Shown one piece after another: positions 41,254 through 50,257 of a DNA stretch of 64,000 bases; the first letter of the stretch is position 1; each line of letters begins with the position of its first letter. This DNA comes from DASRIA01 sp963768885. GTDB taxonomy: Bacteria > Actinomycetota > Thermoleophilia > Solirubrobacterales > JBBDJG01. The stretch spans positions 434,001-498,000 of the forward strand of contig CAVYJN010000006.1 of assembly GCA_963768885.1 (NCBI GenBank), given 5' to 3'. The position numbers were made by a program, and so were the translations under genes. The notes below the pieces were generated by a model. It was not told the DNA's origin, did not search any database, and saw nothing but the letters and a program-made list of their open reading frames with translations.

Positions 41254-42819
41254 GTGGGAACAGCGGATGCCGCAGGCACCTCCGAGCCTGATCTGACGAG
41301 AGCCGCGTGGGCGGTGCGCCTCGGCCTGCCGCGTGGCGGGACGCTGCCGGAGGCCGAATGGCGGCACAGGCACAAGTGGATGCTCCGCCTGCTGTGGGCC
41401 CACGTCGTGGCGCTGCCGGTGATCGCGGCGGCGGACGGATTCGCGCCGCTGCACGTCTTCGGGATCGGCGCCCTGCTCGCGGTGTTCGCCCTTGCCGGCG
41501 GCCACCAGAGCGCGGGCCGCGAGGCGCGCACGGTCGCGGTCGCGCTCGGCCTGGTCGTCTCCTCGGCGATCCTCGTGCACGAGTGGCAGGCGACCGAGGC
41601 GCACTTCCACTTCTTCGTGACGGTGATGGCGCTGACCCTCTACGAGGACTGGGCGCCGCTCGGCGCGGCGCTCGCATTCGTTGTCGTGCAACAGGCGGTG
41701 GTCGGAGTCGGGCACGGCGGCGACCCGTGGGTGTGGGCAGCCGCGAACAACGCGTTTACGCTCGCGGCGGCCGCCGTCGTTGTGGTTTGGTGGAGTCTCA
41801 CCGAGAACGGGCGGCGCAACGCGGCTGCGACGGAGGACGCGCTACGCGCCAGCGAGCATCGGCTCCTGGAGGAGCAGGACACGTTGCGGATGGTCGCCGC
41901 GGTCACGCGCGCGATCGCCACCAAGCCCGACGCGCGGGCGAGCATCTGCGCCGCGACGGTCGACCTCGCAGGCAGCTCCTTCTCCGGTCTCTGGGAGCTT
42001 CAGGGCGAGGACCGCCTGGTGCTCACCGCGTGCGCGGGGATCGAGCTTCCCCTGGGCGAGACGATTCACGTCGGCAAGGAGGCATCCGGAGCGGCCATCG
42101 CGTTTCTCTCGGGCCAGCGGTTCTTCGCGCCCGACGCGCAGGGGAACCCGGCTCTCTCCAAGCGCATGGTCGAGAGCACGGGCACGCGTTCGCTGCTGTT
42201 CGAGCCGGTGCGCCGCGGCGGCCAGGTGGTGGCCGTGCTCGTGCTGGGCTGGGGGCGCCCGATCACGCAGCTGTCGGCGCGCGAGACCTCGCTGATCGCG
42301 CTACTCGCGGACGAGATCGCGGTCGCCGTCGAGCGCAGCGACATGCTCGCGCAGCTCGCCGCCCTCGCGCGCACCGATCCACTCACCGGGCTGGCCAATC
42401 GGCGCGTGTGGGAGGAGCAGGTCCCGGTCGAGATCGCGCGCGCGAACCGCGGAGGCGAGCCGCTGTCCCTGCTGGTGATCGACCTCGACGACTTCAAGGC
42501 CATCAACGACAGCCAGGGTCACCAGGCCGGGGACCGGCTCCTGAAGGAGGTCGCGGCGGCGTGGCGCGAAGTCGTGCGGCCGACCGACCTGATCGCGCGC
42601 TTCGGCGGCGACGAGTTCGTGGTGCTGCTGCCGGGCTGCTCGACCGCGACCGCCGTCCAGCTCGCCGACCGGCTCCGCGCCGCGATGCCGCGCGAGCTGA
42701 CCTGCTCGGTCGGCGTCGTCGAGTGGTCCGGCGACGACCAGGAGCAGTTCCTCGAGAGAGCCGACGTCGCCCTCTACGAGGCGAAGGCGGAGGGACGCAA
42801 CCGCACGGCGGCGCGCTGA
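41254..42819 (+). CDS. Membrane GAF-GGDEF diguanylate cyclase
   Basis: A 521-residue protein predicted to make cyclic di-GMP. The first 190 residues contain about six membrane helices, then a coil, a GAF-like sensor (residues about 205-350) and a GGDEF domain with RFGGDEFVVLLPG intact and the inhibitory RxxD site five residues before it (RPTD). TDPLTGLANRR is the usual domain start. GTG at 41254 is the likely start. It converges with phoU with only 7 bp between them. Confidence 0.9.
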   Translation: MGTADAAGTSEPDLTRAAWAVRLGLPRGGTLPEAEWRHRHKWMLRLLWAHVVALPVIAAADGFAPLHVFGIGALLAVFALAGGHQSAGREARTVAVALGLVVSSAILVHEWQATEAHFHFFVTVMALTLYEDWAPLGAALAFVVVQQAVVGVGHGGDPWVWAAANNAFTLAAAAVVVVWWSLTENGRRNAAATEDALRASEHRLLEEQDTLRMVAAVTRAIATKPDARASICAATVDLAGSSFSGLWELQGEDRLVLTACAGIELPLGETIHVGKEASGAAIAFLSGQRFFAPDAQGNPALSKRMVESTGTRSLLFEPVRRGGQVVAVLVLGWGRPITQLSARETSLIALLADEIAVAVERSDMLAQLAALARTDPLTGLANRRVWEEQVPVEIARANRGGEPLSLLVIDLDDFKAINDSQGHQAGDRLLKEVAAAWREVVRPTDLIARFGGDEFVVLLPGCSTATAVQLADRLRAAMPRELTCSVGVVEWSGDDQEQFLERADVALYEAKAEGRNRTAAR

Positions 42820-42826
42820 GCGTCAG

Positions 42827-43525
42827 CTACGCGGGCACGCCCCCGGGGCGCGAGGCGTCCGTGAACTCCCGGAACTCGCCGCTGATCACGAACGCGATCT
42901 GCTCCCCGATGTCCACCGTGTGGTCGCCGATGCGCTCGATGTAACGCGCGATCAGCATCATGTGCGCCGCCCACTCGCGCGAGTGGGGGTCGCTGCCTCC
43001 GGACTCGATCGCCTCCTGGAAGATCTGGCGGTTCAGCGCGTCGATCACGTCGTCCTGGCTGACGAGGTTCTCGGCGAGGTCCAGGTTGCGCTGCTCGAAC
43101 GCGATCTGCGCCTGCTTGAGCTGGTCGCGCGCCTGCGCGGTCGCGGCCGCGAGCTTGGCCATGATGTCGCTCCCCGCTCCGCTCGGCGGCTCGCCCATCA
43201 GCGGCACCAGCTTGGCGATGTTGACCGCGAGGTCGCCGGTGCGCTCGATGTGCATGATCGTGTGGAGCAGGGCCGCGACCAGGCGGAGGTCGCTGGCGAC
43301 CGGGCTCTGGCGCGCGAGCAGGCTGAGGATGCCCTGGTGCACGTCGAGGTAGCGGCCGTCGATGCGGTCGTCGCCCTCGATCACCATCACCGCAAGCTCC
43401 TGGTCGTGGTTGACGACCGCCTCGATCGCCTGGCCGAGCGCGGCGCTCGCCAGATCGATGGTCGAGAGCGCCTCCTGCTCGAGCTCGCGCAACTGCTCGT
43501 GGAACTCGACGCGGACCTCGGCCAA
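42827..43525 (-). CDS. phoU: Phosphate signalling complex protein PhoU
   Basis: A 232-residue two-repeat helical protein that restrains the phosphate sensor kinase and the Pst transporter when phosphate is ample. The repeated motif is seen in LHTIMHIERTGDLAVNIAKL and LIARYIERIGDHTVDIGEQ, where Glu, Arg and Asp form the metal-binding clusters. The start is TTG at 43525, just after AGGAGCC. pstB ends 5 bp upstream, so the operon order is pstS-pstC-pstA-pstB-phoU. Confidence 0.96.
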   Translation of the reverse strand: MAEVRVEFHEQLRELEQEALSTIDLASAALGQAIEAVVNHDQELAVMVIEGDDRIDGRYLDVHQGILSLLARQSPVASDLRLVAALLHTIMHIERTGDLAVNIAKLVPLMGEPPSGAGSDIMAKLAAATAQARDQLKQAQIAFEQRNLDLAENLVSQDDVIDALNRQIFQEAIESGGSDPHSREWAAHMMLIARYIERIGDHTVDIGEQIAFVISGEFREFTDASRPGGVPA

Positions 43526-43530
43526 GGCTC

Positions 43531-44424
43531 CTAACCCACCCTTCCGGTCACGTACTCTTCGGTGCGCTTGTTCTCCGGGTTGGTGAAGATCTTGTCCGTC
43601 TCGGCGTACTCGACGATGTGCCCGATCGTGACGTCGCCGTCACGCACCTCCGGCATCAGCACCGCCGTCATGTCCGAGACGCGCGCCGCCTGTTGCATGT
43701 TGTGCGTGACGATCACGATCGAGTAGCGGTTCTTCAGCTCGAGCATCAGGTCCTCGATCCGCGCGGTCGCGATCGGGTCGAGCGCCGAGCACGGCTCGTC
43801 CATCAGGATCACGTCCGGCTCCACCGCCAGGCAGCGCGCGATGCACAGGCGCTGCTGCTGGCCTCCGGAGAGGCGGTACGCGTTCTCCTTGAGGCGGTCC
43901 TTGACCTCGTCCCACAGCGCGGCGCGCTTCAGCGCCCGCTCGACGATCCCGTCCATGTCGCCGTCCATGCCGACGACCCGCGGCCCGAAGGCGACGTTGT
44001 CGTAGATCGACTTCGGGAACGGGTTGGGCTTCTGGAACACCATGCCGATCAGCTTGCGGACCTCGACCGGGTCGACGCCGGCGCCGTAGAGGTCCTGTCC
44101 GTGGTAGAGGATCGAGCCGTCCACGGTCGCGCCCTGGATCAGGTCGTTCATCCGGTTGAAGCAGCGGATCAGCGTGCTCTTGCCGCAGCCGGAGGGCCCG
44201 ATCAGGGCGGTGATGCGGTTGTGCCCGATGTCGAGCGAGATGTTCCGGACGGCGGGCGTGCCGCTGTACGAGACCTCCACGTCCCGGACCTCGAAGATCG
44301 GCTCGGCGCGGCCGAGCGGCCGTTCGCCGGCCCTGCGGGCCTCGATCTTCGTGGTGGGATGGTCGTCGCGCGTCGGCACTGAGGCGATCCGGTCCTGCGG
44401 TTCGGTCATCTGTTCAGTCGGCAT
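43531..44424 (-). CDS. pstB: Phosphate ABC transporter ATP-binding protein PstB
   Basis: Cytoplasmic ATPase that drives phosphate import. Walker A GPSGCGKSTLIRCFNRMND (with the PstB-specific CFNRMND), signature LSGGQQQRLCIAR and Walker B VILMDEPCSALDP. The protein has about 40 extra N-terminal residues before the domain. The ATG at 44424 has AGGTGG at 5 nt and is chosen over the GTG at 44433, which would overlap pstA by 7 bp. About 297 residues. Confidence 0.97.
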   Translation of the reverse strand: MPTEQMTEPQDRIASVPTRDDHPTTKIEARRAGERPLGRAEPIFEVRDVEVSYSGTPAVRNISLDIGHNRITALIGPSGCGKSTLIRCFNRMNDLIQGATVDGSILYHGQDLYGAGVDPVEVRKLIGMVFQKPNPFPKSIYDNVAFGPRVVGMDGDMDGIVERALKRAALWDEVKDRLKENAYRLSGGQQQRLCIARCLAVEPDVILMDEPCSALDPIATARIEDLMLELKNRYSIVIVTHNMQQAARVSDMTAVLMPEVRDGDVTIGHIVEYAETDKIFTNPENKRTEEYVTGRVG

Positions 44425-44426
44425 GT

Positions 44427-45284
44427 TTACCACCTGCGTTGATACTTGTTCCTCAGCCAGATGGCAAAGGCGTTCATCGTCAGCAGCAGCGCCAGCAGCA
44501 CGAGGATCGCGGCCGCCGCGAGCAGCTTGAACTCCTCCTGCGGCCTGCTGGTCCAGTTGAAGATCTGGATCGGCAACGCCGTGAACTGGTCCATCAGGCC
44601 CGACGGGTTGAACGGCACGAACACGATCGCGCCGATCAGGATCAGCGGCGCGGTCTCGCCGATCGCGCGCGAGAGCGCGAGGATCGACCCGGTCGCGATG
44701 CCGGGGATCGCGGCGGGCAGCACCTGGCGCCAGATCATCTGCCAGCGGGTCGCGCCGAGCGCCAGCGCGCCCTCGCGGATCGACGGCGGCACGGCGCGGA
44801 TCGCCTCGCGCGAGGCGATGATCACGATCGGGAGGACGAGCAGCGAGAGCGTCAGCGCGCCCGCGAGCAGCACGCGCCCGAGGTCGAGGCCGCGCACCAG
44901 GAACGCGAGGCCGAGGATGCCGTAGACGATCGACGGCACCGCGGCGAGGTTCTGGATGTTCAGCTCGATCGCGCGGTTGTACCAGCGGTTGCGGTCCGCG
45001 TACTCCTCGAGGTAGAGCGCCGCGCCGACGCCGATCGGCACCGTGATCGCGGCCACGAGGATCATCAGGTAGATCGTGCCGACGATCGGCGACTGGATGC
45101 CCGCACGCGACGGAAGCGACGAGGGGAACGACGTGATGAAGTTCCAGTCGAGGTGGCCGAGGCCGTCCTTGGCGACGTCGTAGAGCAGCGCGGCGAGGGT
45201 GGCGAAGCCGATCAGGATGCTGAACAGCAGCACGCCCCTGAAGAGCGCGCCGACCACGCGATCACGGCGCGGGGTTCCGCCCAC
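44427..45284 (-). CDS. pstA: Phosphate ABC transporter permease PstA
   Basis: A 285-residue permease with six helices. The EAA loop reads GALALGATRWQMIWRQVLPAAIPGI and is followed by SRAIGETAPL, the PstA/PstC signature. It forms the membrane channel with PstC. The start is GTG at 45284; its stop is followed at once by pstB. This gene shows no frame break, unlike its neighbours. Confidence 0.96.
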   Translation of the reverse strand: MGGTPRRDRVVGALFRGVLLFSILIGFATLAALLYDVAKDGLGHLDWNFITSFPSSLPSRAGIQSPIVGTIYLMILVAAITVPIGVGAALYLEEYADRNRWYNRAIELNIQNLAAVPSIVYGILGLAFLVRGLDLGRVLLAGALTLSLLVLPIVIIASREAIRAVPPSIREGALALGATRWQMIWRQVLPAAIPGIATGSILALSRAIGETAPLILIGAIVFVPFNPSGLMDQFTALPIQIFNWTSRPQEEFKLLAAAAILVLLALLLTMNAFAIWLRNKYQRRW

Positions 45285-45317
45285 GAGGCGGCCGCCGCCC
45301 CTGCGTGACGCCGACGC

Positions 45318-46268
45318 TCACTCGTACACCTCCCGGTACTTGCGGACGAGGCGGATGCTGATGATGTTCATGACCAGCGTTGCGACGAACAGGGTGGCGC
45401 CGACGGCGAAGATCGTCTTGTACTCGAGGCTGCCGGTCGGCACGTCGCCGATGCCCACCTGCGCGATGTAGGCGGTCATCGTCTGGATCGCCTCGGTCGG
45501 GTTGAGCGTGAGTCCGGGCTGCTGGCCTGCCGCGATCGCCACGATCATCGTCTCGCCGACGGCGCGCGAGATCCCGAGGACGAAGGACGCCGACGATGCC
45601 CGACAGCGCGGCCGGGACCACGACCCGCGTCGAGACCTGGAGCCGCGACGCGCCGAGGCCGTACGCGCCCTCGCGCAGCGACATCGGCACGGCGGTCATC
45701 GCGTCGTCGGAGAGCGACGCGATCGTCGGCAGGATCATCACCCCCATCACGAGGCCGGCCGCGAGCGCGTTGAACACCTCGACCGTCGATCCCGATGTCC
45801 TGGAGGAACGGGGTCACGGCGGTCAGCGCGAAGTAGCCGTAGACCACGGTCGGGATGCCGGCGAGCACCTCGAGCGCCGGCTTCAGCCACGACCGCGTGC
45901 GGGGCTGCGCGTACTCCGACAGGTAGATCGCGGCGCCGAGCCCGAACGGGAGCGCCACCAGGCACGCCCAGAAGGTCGTGCTGAGGGTTCCGACGACGAG
46001 CGGCAGGACGCCGAAGCTCGCCGGCTTGAAGAGGGGGGACCAGTCCGTCCCGGTGAAGAACTCACCGATCCCGATGTCCTGGAAGAACTCGATCGTCGGC
46101 TGCGCGAGCGCCACCACGATCCCGACGGTCGTCAGCACGGACACGGCGGCGCACGCCACCAGCACGCCACTTGACCAGGGTCTCGCCGTAGCGTCGCCGG
46201 GAAACCGTGAGCCGGCGCGCGACGGGCGCGCCGGCTCCGGGCGCTTCTGCTCTGGACGCTGCTTCCAA
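45318..46268 (-). CDS. pstC: Phosphate ABC transporter permease PstC, frameshifted
   Basis: Homologous to PstC throughout but spread over four frame segments. RRRYGETLVK is followed, after about 46170, by SGVLVACAAVSVLTTVGIVV. The frame changes again near 45785 (LQDIGID to VEVFNALAAGLVMG) and near 45590 (PAALSGIV to ASFVLGISRAVGETM). Each junction is cured by removing one base. The EAA loop GAYGLGASRLQVSTRVVVP and the end SIRLVRKYREVYE are normal. No stop codons or missense decay are obvious in between, so the gene is probably intact in the cell. TTG at 46268 is the likely start. Confidence 0.9.
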
Positions 46269-46277
46269 CCTTTCCGC

Positions 46278-47224
46278 CTACCCCTCCAGCTGGGTGACGG
46301 TGTCCTTGGCCTTCTGCGCCTGCTCGGCGGTCATCGGGACGAACTGCGCCTGCTGGGCGATCGCGTCGTAGTTGTCGACGTAGAACTTGACGAACGCGGA
46401 CGTCGCCTCGTTCTGCAGCGCCTTCTTCGACGGGTAGATGAACAGCGGGCGCGAGAGCGGCTTGTAGGTGCCGTTCTGCACCGTGTCGTTGGTGGGCTCG
46501 ACGCAGCCGTCGCCGCCGTCGACCTTGACGGCCTTGACCTTGCCCTCGTTCGCGATCGCGTAGGACAGGCCGAAGTAGCCCATGTTCGCCCTTGCCTCCG
46601 GATACGCCCTGGACGGTCACGTTGTCGTCCTCGGAGGGGCTGTAGTCCTTGCGGGTCGCGCCCTCCTCACCGTTGATCTGCTCGGTGAAGTAGTCGAACG
46701 TCCCGGAGTCGGTGCCGGCGCCGAAGAGCTTCATCGGCTCGTCCGGGTAGCTGCTCTTGACCTGGTTCCAGTTGTTGACGTCGGACTTCGGCTCCCAGAT
46801 CTTCTTCAGCTCGGCCGTCGTGAGGCAGTCGGCCCAGTCGTTCTCGGGGTTCACGACCACGGCGAGTGCCGTCGTTGGCGACCTGCGTCTCGCCGTACTC
46901 GACGCCGTTCTTCTTGCAGGCCTCGACCTCGTCGGGCTCGATCGGCCGCGAGGCGTCGGAGATGTCCGTCTCGCCGGCGCAGAACTTCTCGAAGCCGCCG
47001 CCCGTGCCGGAGATGCCGACCGTGATCTTCACGTCGGGGTTCTCCTCGCGGAACAGCTCGGCCGCGGCCTCGCTGAGCGGGCCGACGGTGCTGGAGCCGT
47101 CGATCTTGATGGAGCCGGAGAGATTCGACCCTCCGCTCGAGCTGTTGTCGTCGCCGCAGGCGGCTACGAACAGGGCCAGGCCCAGTACGACGATCGCGGC
47201 GGGGAACAGCAGGCGTGAGCGCAC
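46278..47224 (-). CDS. pstS: Periplasmic phosphate-binding lipoprotein PstS, frameshifted
   Basis: High-affinity phosphate-binding protein. The start is GTG at 47224 behind AAAAGGAGG with 6 nt spacing; a longer ATG frame from 47257 would place that ribosome site inside the gene. A lipobox VAAC follows the hydrophobic signal, then SIKIDGSSTVGPLSEAAAE and VGISGTGGGFEKFCAGETDI, typical of PstS. The frame breaks near 46870 (VAND to ALAVVVNPENDW) and near 46588 (GVSGGKG to NMGYFGLS), each by one extra base. The tail KDTVTQLEG is normal. Confidence 0.92.
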
Positions 47225-47288
47225 GCGCGCCCTCCTTTTGTTTGTTGACTCGTTCATTCGGTGTCCAGCGTCGCGTGAGTCGCCGCCG

Positions 47289-47332
47289 GGCTGGTTAAGC
47301 CGCCGTGTCCGCGATGTGAAAAACCTGTGAAG
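47289..47332 (-). promoter_or_regulatory. Probable PHO box upstream of pstS (four units)
   Basis: On the minus strand CTTCACAGGTT / TTTCACATCGC / GGACACGGCGG / CTTAACCAGCC form four consecutive 11-bp units. A -10-like GACGCT begins 27 bp after the last unit begins (47299 to 47272). Confidence 0.7.
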
Positions 47333-47369
47333 CGGCCGCTCGTACCCGGATCTACGGCCGATGCCCCTT

Positions 47370-47375
47370 TACACT
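47370..47375 (+). promoter_or_regulatory. -10 hexamer, leaderless regulator transcript
   Basis: TACACT, exactly 7 nt before the GTG at 47383. Confidence 0.6.
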
Positions 47376-47382
47376 GGCTTCA

Positions 47383-48181
47383 GTGGAAGAACCGCTCGCG
47401 AGAGTGCAGACGGGACCGCCGGATCTGGGCGGCCTCCCGTCTCCCGGAGCCACGCGGCTGGCGATCGTGGACAACGACAGCGGCTTCGTGCGCGTGCTGT
47501 CGAACCGCCTCGGCGCCGTCGGCTGGGACGCGCACGTGCTCTCCAGCCCGCCGCCGCTCGACGAGTTCCGGTCCATGCGCCGGCAGGCGATCGTGATCGA
47601 TCCCGCGTCGCTCGGAGGCGGAGGCGTGGGAGTACCTGGGCCGTCTCTGCGCAGCCTCCACCGCGCAGGCGGTGATCGTCTGCACCGGCCCGACCTCGGT
47701 CGCCCAGCGTGTCCGCGGCCTGCGGCTCGGCGTCGACGACTGGATCACGAAGCCGTGCCATCCCGAGGAGGTCCTGGCCCGCGTCGAGGCGGCCTTGCGC
47801 GCGCGCCAGGCATCCATGACCGAGACCCACGCGGTCGAGGCGACCGTCGCGGGCGAGGTCGAGATCCGTCCCGAGATGTTCGAGGCGTTCGTCGGCGGGC
47901 GCGCGATCGGGCTGACCCGGCGTGAGTTCGAGTTGCTGCAGCTGCTGGCCGGCTCCCAGGGCCGGGTGGTCCCGCGCGAGCGGATCTACGAGCGGGTCTG
48001 GGGCTACCAGATGGCGCACGGCGACCGATCGGTCGACGTCTTCGTCCGCAAATTGCGGCGTAAGCTCGAGGCCGCGTCGCCCGGGTGGCGATACGTGCAC
48101 ACGCACTTCGGCGTGGGCTACCGGTTCGGCGCGCGAGGAGGTCGAGGACGACGAGCCCGCCTCGCCCGGGCCCTCTGCTAG
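47383..48181 (+). CDS. PhoB/OmpR-type response regulator, frameshifted
   Basis: A two-domain regulator, divergent from pstS. The receiver starts LAIVDNDSGFVRVL; the expected phospho-acceptor region is IVIDPASLG, and the lysine is in WITKPCHPEE. The DNA-binding domain LTRREFELLQLLAGS to HTHFGVGYRF matches the receiver-less protein at 36.3 kb. The frame breaks at 47620, where one extra G must be removed to give EAWEYLGRLC. A further change at about 48131 would give an acidic tail ending in PASPGPSAS, but this is uncertain. It is the likely PHO-box activator; no PhoR-type kinase is in the window. Confidence 0.85.
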
Positions 48182-48221
48182 CTTGCCCCCGGCCTGAGGT
48201 CAATCCTCGAGGCCGCCGCCC

Positions 48222-48842
48222 ATGGTTCGCCTAAGCCTCGTCCCCAAGGATCGCGAGTTCTTCAACCTCTTCGACGAGGCGGGAACGAACATCCTGCACG
48301 CCGCCCAGCTGCTCGACCGGCTGATCAAGCAATGGCCCGACGCCGGCGGCCTCGGCCGCGAGATCCTGATCTGCGAGCAGGAGGGCGACCGCATCACCCA
48401 CGACATCATCCACCGGCTGAACAGCACGTCGGTGACCCCGATCGACCGCGAGGACATCTTCTCGCTCGCGTCGGCACTCGACGACGTCGTCGACTTCACC
48501 GAGGAGGCAGCGGACTTCATGGGCCTCTACAACATCGAGGCGCCGATGGAGCAGGCGCAGCAGCTGACCCGGGTGCTCGAGGACTCGTGCCGCAACCTCG
48601 CGGAGGCGCTCAAGCGACTGCGCGGTTTCCAGGACCTGAACCACTATCTGGTCGAGGTCAACCGGCTCGAGAACGAGGGCGACCGCATCACGCGTGAGGC
48701 GCTGGCGTCGCTGTTCAGGGGCGGGATCGACCCGATGGTCGTGATCCGCTGGAAGGACATCTTCGACCGGCTCGAGCACGCGATCGACGCGACCGAGAGA
48801 GTCGCGAACATCCTCGAGGGGATCGTCGTAAAGCACGCCTGA
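48222..48842 (+). CDS. DUF47 family PhoU-like protein
   Basis: A 206-residue all-helical protein of the DUF47/YkaA family, distantly related to PhoU, often encoded next to PiT transporters and thought to control them. ICEQEGDRITHDIIHRLN and VNRLENEGDRITREALASLF are the duplicated metal-binding motif ExxGDxxT. It precedes the PiT gene by 33 bp. Confidence 0.93.
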   Translation: MVRLSLVPKDREFFNLFDEAGTNILHAAQLLDRLIKQWPDAGGLGREILICEQEGDRITHDIIHRLNSTSVTPIDREDIFSLASALDDVVDFTEEAADFMGLYNIEAPMEQAQQLTRVLEDSCRNLAEALKRLRGFQDLNHYLVEVNRLENEGDRITREALASLFRGGIDPMVVIRWKDIFDRLEHAIDATERVANILEGIVVKHA

Positions 48843-48875
48843 CCCCCAGGCAAGGCACGCAACGGAAAGAGGGCA

Positions 48876-49994
48876 ATGGACAGTGACCTAGTACTGGTCA
48901 TCGTCGTCGTGACGGCGCTCGCGTTCGACTTCACGAACGGCTTCCACGACACCGCGAACGTCGTCGCGACCGGGATCTCGACACGCGCGCTTCCGCCCCG
49001 CCTGGCCGTGCTCGGCGCCGCGGCGCTGAACTTCGTCGGCGCGTTCCTGTCCCTCGCCGTGGCCGCGACCGTCGCGAACGGCATCGTCGAGTCGGACCTG
49101 ATCACCCCCACGATCGTGTTCGCGGGCCTGATCGGCGCGATCGCGTGGAATCTCGCGACCTGGTACTTCGGGCTTCCGTCGAGCTCGTCGCACGCGCTGA
49201 TCGGTGGGGTGGTGGGCGCCGCGCTCGCAGCCGAGGGCACGTCCGCGCTGGTCAGCGGGGGCCTGCTGGGAAAGGTGATCATCCCGGCGCTGATCGCGCC
49301 CGTGCTGGCGTTCACCGTCGCGGGGATCGGGATCCTCTTCGCCTACAACATCATCGGCCGCCTGCGACCGACCTCCGTGAACCGCGGATTCCGGCTCGGT
49401 CAGCTCGCCTCGGGAGGCCTGCTCGCGCTCTCGCACGGCACGAACGACGCGCAGAAGACGATGGGCGTGATCACGCTCGCCCTGATCGCGCACGGCGACA
49501 TCAACCCGAACGACTTCCACGTGCCGACCTGGGTCGTCGTCGCCTCCGCGACTGCGATCGCGCTCGGGACCTACGCAGGCGGCTGGCGCATCATCCGCAC
49601 GCTCGGCACGCGCATCATCAAGATGGACCCTGCCCAGGGCTTCGCGGCCCAGGGTGCCGGCGCGACCGTGATCCTCGCCTCGTCGCATTTCGGCTACCCG
49701 CTGTCCACGACGCACACGATCTCCGGCGCGGTGATGGGCGCCGGCGCCGCCAAGCGGCTGTCGGCGGTGCGCTGGGGAGTCGCGGGCAACATCGTGGTGG
49801 CCTGGGTCCTCACGCTGCCGGCCGCGGGCGCGATCGGCGCGCTCACCTACGGGGTGACGCGCATCTTCGGGACCGGCGCGCTCGGGCCCGTGGTCGTCTC
49901 GCTGGGAGTGATCGCGCTGATCGCGGCGCTGCTCGGCCCGCGGCTGCGCGAGGCGCCTCCGCCGGCTCCCGTGGGCGTCGGGGAGGCGCAGTGA
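48876..49994 (+). CDS. PiT family low-affinity inorganic phosphate transporter
   Basis: A 372-residue permease of about ten helices that imports metal-phosphate with protons. The two signatures are FDFTNGFHDTANVVAT and LSHGTNDAQKTMGVI, with GLPSSSSHALIGGV and YPLSTTHTISGAV as the repeated loops. AGAGGGCA precedes the ATG. The high-affinity Pst system is encoded upstream, so this window holds both uptake routes. Confidence 0.96.
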   Translation: MDSDLVLVIVVVTALAFDFTNGFHDTANVVATGISTRALPPRLAVLGAAALNFVGAFLSLAVAATVANGIVESDLITPTIVFAGLIGAIAWNLATWYFGLPSSSSHALIGGVVGAALAAEGTSALVSGGLLGKVIIPALIAPVLAFTVAGIGILFAYNIIGRLRPTSVNRGFRLGQLASGGLLALSHGTNDAQKTMGVITLALIAHGDINPNDFHVPTWVVVASATAIALGTYAGGWRIIRTLGTRIIKMDPAQGFAAQGAGATVILASSHFGYPLSTTHTISGAVMGAGAAKRLSAVRWGVAGNIVVAWVLTLPAAGAIGALTYGVTRIFGTGALGPVVVSLGVIALIAALLGPRLREAPPPAPVGVGEAQ

Positions 49995-50230
49995 TCGCGA
50001 CGATCGTCGATTGGGCGGCGCTGCTGGACGTGGTGCTCTATTCGCTCGTGGCCGGCATCGGCGTCACGATCGCGTTCTCGCTTGCGATCCTCGGGGGAAC
50101 CCGCTTCTCCGTCATGCGCCGCGATCAGCGGGTGGTGGAGGCCGTCGGCTACGCGACCCTCACGGTCGTGGCGCTCGGCGTGAGCGCCGCGGCGATCGTG
50201 CTCGGAATCGTCGTGATGACGTCGAAGTAG
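49991..50230 (+). CDS. Small membrane protein coupled to PiT (79 aa)
   Basis: A 79-residue protein with two predicted membrane helices (LDVVLYSLVAGIGVTIAFSL and VGYATLTVVALGVSAAAIVL) joined by a basic loop RFSVMRRDQRVVE. Its GTG overlaps the PiT stop by 4 bp (GTGA) and GGAGG lies 4 nt upstream. The coupling suggests a role with the transporter, but I do not recognise it. Confidence 0.75.
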   Translation: MIATIVDWAALLDVVLYSLVAGIGVTIAFSLAILGGTRFSVMRRDQRVVEAVGYATLTVVALGVSAAAIVLGIVVMTSK

Positions 50231-50244
50231 CTGCCGCTCGGCTC

Positions 50245-50250
50245 TAGAAT
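50245..50250 (+). promoter_or_regulatory. -10 hexamer, leaderless membrane protein transcript
   Basis: TAGAAT, exactly 7 nt before the GTG at 50258. Confidence 0.65.
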
Positions 50251-50257
50251 CCGGTCC

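Noticed and set aside
38221..47620. Programmed +1 frameshifting in Pho genes
   Set aside because: The junctions share no slippery sequence or stimulatory structure, and pstC would need three such events; error or mutation is simpler.
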